Assembly (NCBI RefSeq): GCF_004795105.1
Contig: NZ_SSBL01000024.1
Coordinates: forward strand, 55,636-119,635
From: Streptomyces sp. A0642
GTDB lineage: Bacteria > Actinomycetota > Actinomycetes > Streptomycetales > Streptomycetaceae
Direction of reading: 5' to 3'
DNA length: 64,000 bases
The translations under genes were made by a program, and so were the position numbers. Below, piece by piece: positions 59,568-64,000 of this stretch (positions within the stretch are counted from its first letter, which is position 1; the number at the start of each line of letters is the position of its first letter). Below the pieces are notes generated by a model that saw only the letters and a program-made list of their open reading frames with translations, was not told where the DNA came from and did not search any database.

Positions 59568-60194
59568 TCAGGCGAGCAGGTCGTCTACTTGGGCTTCCCC
59601 GTCACGGTACCTGCGGGCGATCTCCGCGCTGCAATCGTCCGCGGTCCGCTGGAGCCGGGAGCGGCGCCGGGAGACCTGCTGTTCGTAGCGGACCAGGCGT
59701 CCCATCGCGGTGTGCAGCTCTTCGTCCGTCCGGGCGTCGAGGTCGGACAGCTCGACCTCGGCGAGCGTCTCCGCCGCCAGCTTCCGGTACTCGTCGCTGC
59801 GCGGCGTGCTGAGCGTGACGTGCCGTGCGGAGGAGCGGTGCAGGGACGGGGTGTCCGCGAGGATCTCCGACAGCCGGTCCACCACCGGGGACTCGGGGTC
59901 CCGCCGCCGCGCCAGCTCGGCCCGCAGGATGTCGATCCTTCCCTGGACGAGCCGCCGCACATAGCTGAGGTCCGCCTCGTCACGCTGCGAGTCCCGCCGC
60001 AGCGCGCGCAGTTCCGGCAGCCGCAGCGCACCCAGATCGGCCGGCGTCGATCCCGCGGGGCCGTCCTCGGAGCCGTGCCCGGTCCGCTGCACGGGTGGGC
60101 GCATGGTGCTCGCACCCGTACTGGCCTTGCCGTCGACACCGGGGCGCGCGACCGGCACCGCGCCCGGGGATTGCCCGGTTCCATGCATGCTCAT
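59568..60194 (-). CDS. rsiG: RsiG, c-di-GMP-dependent anti-sigma factor of WhiG
   Basis: 208 residues from ATG at 60194. The c-di-GMP binding signature E-x3-S-x2-R-x3-Q-x3-D is present twice: Glu73, Ser77, Arg80, Gln84, Asp88, and Glu171, Ser175, Arg178, Gln182, Asp186. The two motifs sit on the two helices of a coiled-coil hairpin separated by about 98 residues. In Streptomyces, RsiG loaded with c-di-GMP holds the sporulation sigma factor WhiG and delays spore formation. The Pro-rich first 50 residues are probably disordered. It diverges from dtd. Confidence 0.93.
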   Translation of the reverse strand: MSMHGTGQSPGAVPVARPGVDGKASTGASTMRPPVQRTGHGSEDGPAGSTPADLGALRLPELRALRRDSQRDEADLSYVRRLVQGRIDILRAELARRRDPESPVVDRLSEILADTPSLHRSSARHVTLSTPRSDEYRKLAAETLAEVELSDLDARTDEELHTAMGRLVRYEQQVSRRRSRLQRTADDCSAEIARRYRDGEAQVDDLLA

Positions 60195-60309
60195 GCTGTG
60201 TCCATCCCCTCGACCGGTGCGTCGGCACACCGCCTCCGTGCATCGTGCCACTCCGAGGGGCCCCATGGAGTTGCTCTGTACCCGTTCAGCCCAAGATAGG
60301 TTGGTCTGT

Positions 60310-60759
60310 ATGCGTGCAGTGGTACAGAGGGTGGATGGTGCGAGCGTCACGGTGGCCGACCCCGGGGACGCGGGCGGCGGCCCGGCGGTCGTCGGCGAGA
60401 TCATCGGCGAGGGCCTGTGCGTGCTGGTCGGAGTCACCCACGGCGACACCCCGGAGAAGGCGGCCCAGCTCGCCCGCAAGCTCTGGTCGGTGCGCATCCT
60501 GGAGGGCGAGAAGTCCTGCTCCGATGTGAATGCACCACTTCTGGTGATTTCCCAGTTCACCCTCTACGGGGACGCCCGGAAGGGCCGCCGTCCCACGTGG
60601 AACGCCGCGGCGCCCGGCGAGACCGCCGAACCGCTGGTCGACGAGGTCGTGGCGCAGTTGCGGGCCCTCGGCGCGCACGTGGAGACAGGCCGGTTCGGGG
60701 CGGACATGCGGGTCTCGCTCACGAACCACGGCCCGTTCACCCTCATCGTCGAGGTCTGA
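60310..60759 (+). CDS. dtd: D-aminoacyl-tRNA deacylase
   Basis: 149 residues from ATG at 60310. MRAVVQRVDGASVTV starts the family fold. SQFTLYGDARKGRRP is the catalytic S-Q-x-T-L-x-G block, and SLTNHGPFTLIVEV is the cross-subunit G-P motif (GPFT in place of the usual GPVT). It removes D-amino acids from tRNAs, keeping translation chirally pure. It works as a dimer in the cytoplasm. Confidence 0.94.
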   Translation: MRAVVQRVDGASVTVADPGDAGGGPAVVGEIIGEGLCVLVGVTHGDTPEKAAQLARKLWSVRILEGEKSCSDVNAPLLVISQFTLYGDARKGRRPTWNAAAPGETAEPLVDEVVAQLRALGAHVETGRFGADMRVSLTNHGPFTLIVEV

Positions 60760-60866
60760 GCCGGCGGACCGCCCGTGCCCCGGGCCCTGGGGCACGACGC
60801 GGGCCGCGCACGACGGGCCCAGGCCCTACGGGGCCTGCGCACGACGGTGCCTGCGCATGACAGTGC

Positions 60867-61832
60867 CTACGGCTCGACGACCGTCTCCTGCGCCGCCGCC
60901 GTGTCCCCCGCCAGCAGCTCCGCGTCCACCGCCACGTTGCGCTTCACCAGGGCCAGGGCGATCGGCCCCAGCTCGTGGTGGCGGGCGGAACTGGTGATGA
61001 AGCCGAGCTGACGCCCCTCGGCCCCGTCCGCGGCGAGCCGCACCGGCGTGCCGTGCCCCGGCAGCAGCACCTCGCTGCCGTCCAGGTGCAGGAAGACCAG
61101 GCGCCGCGGCGGCTTGCCGAGGTTCTGCACCCGGGCGACCGTCTCCTGGCCCCGGTAGCAGCCCTTCTGAAGGTGGACGGCCCCGGGGATCCAGCCCAGC
61201 TCGTGCGGAATGGTGCGGTGGTCGGTCTCGAACCCGAGCCGCGGACGGTGCCCCTCGACCCGCAGCGCCTCGTACGCCAGCACGCCGGCGACCGGGCCGT
61301 GCTCCCTCGCGTACGCCTCCAGTCCCTCGCGGGGCAGGAACAGATCGCGTCCGTACGGCGTCTCCCGCACGGCGGAGCCCTCCGGGACTCCGGCGATGGA
61401 ACCGGCCGGCAGGTAGACCACCGCGATGTCCTCGGTGCGGTCGGCGACCTCGACGCGGTAGAAGAACTTCATCGACTCCAGATAGGCGATCAACTCGCCC
61501 TGGGTGCCCGGCTCGACGTGCATCCACACGGTCTCGCCGTCGTCGACGAGATACAGGGCGTGCTCGATGTGCCCGTTCGCCGTGAGGACCAGGGCCTCGG
61601 TGGCCTGGCCCGGGGCGAGATCGCTGACGTGCTGGGTGAGCAGGAGGTGCAGCCAGGTCAGCCGGTCGCTCCCGGTGACGGTCACGACCCCGCGGTGCGA
61701 GAGGTCGACCAGACCGGAACCGTCGGCGAGGGCGCGCTGCTCGCGGAACAGATCGCCGTAGTGCGCGGCGACACCTTCGTCGCGCCCCTCGGCGGGGACG
61801 GCGCCGGGCAGGGACAGCAGGGGGCTCTTCAT
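60867..61832 (-). CDS. ygfZ: YgfZ/CAF17-like folate-binding Fe-S maintenance protein
   Basis: 321 residues from ATG at 61832 (MKSPLLSLPG). A frame to 61901 is less likely. LSHRGVVTVTGSDRLTWLHLLLTQHV and GHIEHALYLVDDGETVW build the folate-binding GcvT-like domain. The family hallmark LQKGCYRGQETVARVQNLG (K-G-C-Y-x-G-Q-E) is complete. The family repairs or helps mature certain [4Fe-4S] enzymes, using tetrahydrofolate. It lies between dtd and nur. Confidence 0.93.
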   Translation of the reverse strand: MKSPLLSLPGAVPAEGRDEGVAAHYGDLFREQRALADGSGLVDLSHRGVVTVTGSDRLTWLHLLLTQHVSDLAPGQATEALVLTANGHIEHALYLVDDGETVWMHVEPGTQGELIAYLESMKFFYRVEVADRTEDIAVVYLPAGSIAGVPEGSAVRETPYGRDLFLPREGLEAYAREHGPVAGVLAYEALRVEGHRPRLGFETDHRTIPHELGWIPGAVHLQKGCYRGQETVARVQNLGKPPRRLVFLHLDGSEVLLPGHGTPVRLAADGAEGRQLGFITSSARHHELGPIALALVKRNVAVDAELLAGDTAAAQETVVEP

Positions 61833-61897
61833 GCGACCAGCGTACGACCCCGCCCCGGGTGACGAACCGGGCGTCGGCTCCCAGGAGCCGGTCCGCG

Positions 61898-62380
61898 TCA
61901 CGGACGGGGCGCCGGCTCCCCTGGCCCCTCGGCCGTCGCGGCCCCTCCGCCCGCTCCGGCCGCCTTCGCCGTGCAGCCGGCACAGCGGCCGAAGATCGCG
62001 AAGTGCTTCATGTCCGTCTCGAACCCGAACGAGCCGCGCAGCTTCTCGGTGAACTCGGCGACGACGTCGACATCGGCCTCGATGACGTTCGTGCAGTCCC
62101 GGCAGACCAGATGGATGTGGTGGTGGCGGTCGGCCAGGTGGTACGTCGGAGCGCCGTGCCCGAGATGGGCGTGGCTGACCAGCTCCAGCTCCTCCAGGAG
62201 CTCCAGGGTCCGGTACACGGTGGAGATGTTCACGCCGGACGCGGTCCGCCGCACCTCGGACAGGATGTCGTCGGGCGTCGCGTGTTCCAGCGTGTCGACG
62301 GCTTCCAGGACAAGCTGCCGCTGCGGCGTCAGCCGGTAGCCGCGCTGCCGAAGATCGGTCTTCCAGTCGGTGCTCACCAC
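61898..62380 (-). CDS. nur: Nur, nickel-responsive Fur-family repressor
   Basis: 160 residues starting with GTG. The winged helix RQRGYRLTPQRQLVLEAVDTLEHATPDDIL is followed by STVYRTLELLEELELVSHAHLGHGAPTYHL. The metal ligands known from S. coelicolor Nur are kept at the same numbers: His70, His72 and His126 (nickel site) and His33, His86, His88 and His90 (M site). Cys93, Cys96, Cys133 and Cys136 are also present. Nur represses nickel uptake and iron SOD when nickel is abundant. The C-terminal tail after 140 is Gly/Ala/Pro-rich. Confidence 0.95.
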   Translation of the reverse strand: MVSTDWKTDLRQRGYRLTPQRQLVLEAVDTLEHATPDDILSEVRRTASGVNISTVYRTLELLEELELVSHAHLGHGAPTYHLADRHHHIHLVCRDCTNVIEADVDVVAEFTEKLRGSFGFETDMKHFAIFGRCAGCTAKAAGAGGGAATAEGPGEPAPRP

Positions 62381-62450
62381 AGGCCCCAGTGTAGATCCGG
62401 GCGGGCCCGCCGCCCGGCTGTCCGCCGGAAAGGGCCGTGGACGGGCGTGA

Positions 62451-63023
62451 CTACTTGAAGAAGGCGATTCCGTCGTCCGGCAGGTCGCCGAGGCTCTTGG
62501 CCATCGCCGCGACGTCTTCGGGGGTGACGACCTTCTTCAGGTGCGCCGACATGTACGGCCGCAGCTCGACCTCGGGCGTGGCCTTCTCGCCCACCCACAT
62601 GAGGTCGCTCTTCACATAGCCGTAGAGCCGCTTGCCACCGTTGTACGGGCCGGAGGCCGCAGTCCGGGCCACCGCGTCGGTGACCAGGTCGATCTGCGGC
62701 TTCTTGTCGGCCAGCTCGCCGTACCAGATCTCGATGACGCCCTGGTCGCGGACCATGACGACCTCGACCTTGCGGTCCTTGTCGATGCGCCAGTAGCCGG
62801 ACTCGGACTCCAGCGGCCGGACCTTGTTGCCCTCGCCGTCGAGCACCCAGGAGTGCGAGACGTACTCCAGGAAGTCCCGGCCGTCGTGGCTGAAGGACAC
62901 CTCCTGGCCGAAGTTGCACTTCTCGGCGCCGGGGAAGTCGGACACCCCCGCGCCCGTCCAGTTGCCCAGCAGGAAGGCCAGCGGGACGAGGTCCGGGTGG
63001 AGGTCGGACGGGATCTCGATCAT
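62451..63023 (-). CDS. Nitrobindin-like FABP family (heme-binding beta-barrel) protein
   Basis: 190 residues. LGNWTGAGVSDFPG near the N-terminus is the G-x-W-x-G-x-G barrel motif. FLEYVSHSWVLDGEGNKVRPLESESGYWRID follows, and the strand-rich remainder forms a ten-strand barrel. Known members bind heme b and protect against nitrogen oxides. In this protein a His near the end (MSAHLKKV) could be the heme ligand, which is a guess. It lies next to nur and upstream of a 33-residue gene on the same strand. Confidence 0.87.
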   Translation of the reverse strand: MIEIPSDLHPDLVPLAFLLGNWTGAGVSDFPGAEKCNFGQEVSFSHDGRDFLEYVSHSWVLDGEGNKVRPLESESGYWRIDKDRKVEVVMVRDQGVIEIWYGELADKKPQIDLVTDAVARTAASGPYNGGKRLYGYVKSDLMWVGEKATPEVELRPYMSAHLKKVVTPEDVAAMAKSLGDLPDDGIAFFK

Positions 63024-63079
63024 GAACGGCTCAATCGATCTGTGAGGCGGAAGGCGGGGCGGGAGGCAGGGGCGCCGGA

Positions 63080-63181
63080 CTAGCGCTGGCCCTGGTACAG
63101 CTTCTTCACGGTCAGACCGGCGAAGGCGAGAACGCCGACGCAGACCAGGACCAGCAGGGCGGAGAAGAATGCCTCAAGCAC
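63080..63181 (-). CDS. 33-residue single-span membrane protein
   Basis: Too short for common gene cut-offs. GTG at 63181 follows AAGGAGCC, a strong ribosome site at 5-nt spacing, and the stop TAG is at 63080-63082. The peptide is one hydrophobic helix (AFFSALLVLVCVGVLAFAGL) followed by TVKKLYQGQR, a positive-inside end. The length and composition fit small membrane proteins that bind larger partners. It lies between the gene at 63283 and the nitrobindin-like gene, all on one strand. Confidence 0.72.
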   Translation of the reverse strand: MLEAFFSALLVLVCVGVLAFAGLTVKKLYQGQR

Positions 63182-63282
63182 GGGGGCTCCTTGGACGAGC
63201 GGTATGGCGGCAGTACAGGGCCGGGCCCCAGCCTAATGGGTGGGGTCCCGGCCCGCCGGTCCGGGGCGTGCCGCGAGGCGGC

Positions 63283-64000
63283 TCAGCCCAGCAGCTGGTT
63301 CTGCAGGATCAGGGTCTGGTGGAAGGGGATGCGGGGCGTACCCCCGCCGCCCTCGCGGGACTGGACGACGAGGGCGACGGTGTCGCCCGCGATCAGATAC
63401 GCCTGCCGGACCTGCGCCGCCCCGAAGGGCTTCGGCTCGCTGAACACGTACGAGACGGTGTCGTCCACCACCCCGCCCCCCTTCCACGTCTCGTCCAGGT
63501 CCATGCTCGCCGCGCCGGGCAGCGGATCCCCTGACGTGGAGCCGATGTAGCGCGAGTCGCGGAACGCCTCCGCGAAGGCCGTCGAGTTGAACCGGAGCAG
63601 GTAGACCCGGCTCTTCGTGCCGTCCGGCATGGTCCAGCCGCGCGCCGCGATGTGCCGGAGGGCGGACTCCTCGAGCTGCTGCCCGACATCGGCGCGCGAG
63701 CTCTTCTCGAACGCGGAGACGAACTGCTCCGTGCTGATCCAACCGCCCGTGAGCTTCTTGTCCGGCGTTGCTCCGGCCGGGGCCGGGAGCAGCAGCTTGC
63801 GCAGGTCGGCGTGGTGGACCTCGGCGGTATTGCCCTCGCTGAAGGGGCGGGGCGCGCCGGACGGGAGGGCGGGCAGGCTCAGCCGGGGATAGTCCCAGCG
63901 CCCGTCGCTCTCGGTGGCCAGGCCCGGCACGTCGGTGCGCTCCGCCGAGGTGATGGCGTACGCCGTACCGGCGCCGAACCCGCCGAACAACAGGACCGCG
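63283..64000 (-). CDS. Hypothetical membrane or secreted protein, 5' end outside the window
   Basis: At least 238 residues, with the start to the right of the window edge. The first visible residues (AVLLFGGFGAGTAYAITSAERTD) are the end of a membrane helix. The rest is an extracytoplasmic domain (VHHADLRKLLLPAPAGA, GGWISTEQFVSAFEKSSRADVGQQLEESALRHIAARGW, VYLLRFNSTAFAEAFRDSRY, VRQAYLIAGDTVALVVQSR). I do not recognise the family. It ends at TCA 63283 (minus-strand TGA). Confidence 0.72.
   Translation of the reverse strand, partial: AVLLFGGFGAGTAYAITSAERTDVPGLATESDGRWDYPRLSLPALPSGAPRPFSEGNTAEVHHADLRKLLLPAPAGATPDKKLTGGWISTEQFVSAFEKSSRADVGQQLEESALRHIAARGWTMPDGTKSRVYLLRFNSTAFAEAFRDSRYIGSTSGDPLPGAASMDLDETWKGGGVVDDTVSYVFSEPKPFGAAQVRQAYLIAGDTVALVVQSREGGGGTPRIPFHQTLILQNQLLG

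Overview
The window is a stretch of a Streptomyces chromosome core. The evidence is very high GC with strong G/C third-position bias, frequent GTG starts, mycothiol biosynthesis (mshA), the sugar-importer ATPase MsiK, the nickel regulator Nur, the WhiG anti-sigma factor RsiG, CarD, and PhoR-PhoP-PhoU. From memory, the order msiK, nucleotidyltransferase, DoxX, rlmB, cysS, ispF, ispD, carD, phoP, phoR, phoU, gpmA, mshA, C40 peptidase, nur matches the S. coelicolor SCO4240 to about SCO4180 region. I could not run a comparison. There is no rRNA, prophage, CRISPR array or biosynthetic gene cluster.

Layout. 1-4304: end of a FAD enzyme, a GNAT, an APH(6)-like kinase, a rhomboid-like protein, a DAO-family oxidase and tRNA-Thr(TGU). 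4305-6010: a solo TnpB element with an intact RuvC-like nuclease, inserted between the tRNA and msiK. 6105-13641: msiK, a nucleotidyltransferase, a DoxX protein, rlmB, cysS and a PPOX enzyme. 13682-17594: a peptide/nickel-type ABC importer made of a lipoprotein and a DppB-DppC permease fusion, with no ATPase, behind a Zur-type box. 17727-26807: ispF-ispD, carD, a lipoprotein, phoP-phoR diverging from phoU across a PHO box, a 49-residue Cys-rich protein, an MFS exporter and gpmA.

26947-35132 is more variable: a TetR/TetX-like monooxygenase pair, a toxin-antitoxin-like pair, lipoproteins, a Tat-exported beta-helix protein, and a 168-bp branched palindromic element. 35260-42436 returns to core genes: mshA, a methyltransferase, a C40 peptidase, a receiver-PP2C phosphatase, a DUF2516 membrane protein, an HbhA-like protein and its XRE regulator. 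42576-56986 is accessory: two small HTH proteins that look leaderless, with promoters set inside symmetric operators; phosphotransferase, VOC, serine hydrolase and alpha/beta hydrolase genes; five TetR/MarR-type or HTH regulators; a DHA2 exporter; and one decayed methyltransferase. 57184-64000 ends in core genes: an Eis-like acetyltransferase, asparaginase, rsiG, dtd, ygfZ, nur, a nitrobindin-like protein and a 33-residue membrane protein.

The functional links I can support are these. Metal homeostasis: the Zur-type box with its importer, Nur, and the Cys-rich protein. Phosphate control: PhoR-PhoP acting at the PHO box. Isoprenoid precursors: ispD and ispF overlapping. Redox and Fe-S maintenance: mshA and ygfZ. 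Developmental control by c-di-GMP: rsiG. Several regulator-enzyme pairs in the accessory block have clear palindromic operators between the divergent genes.
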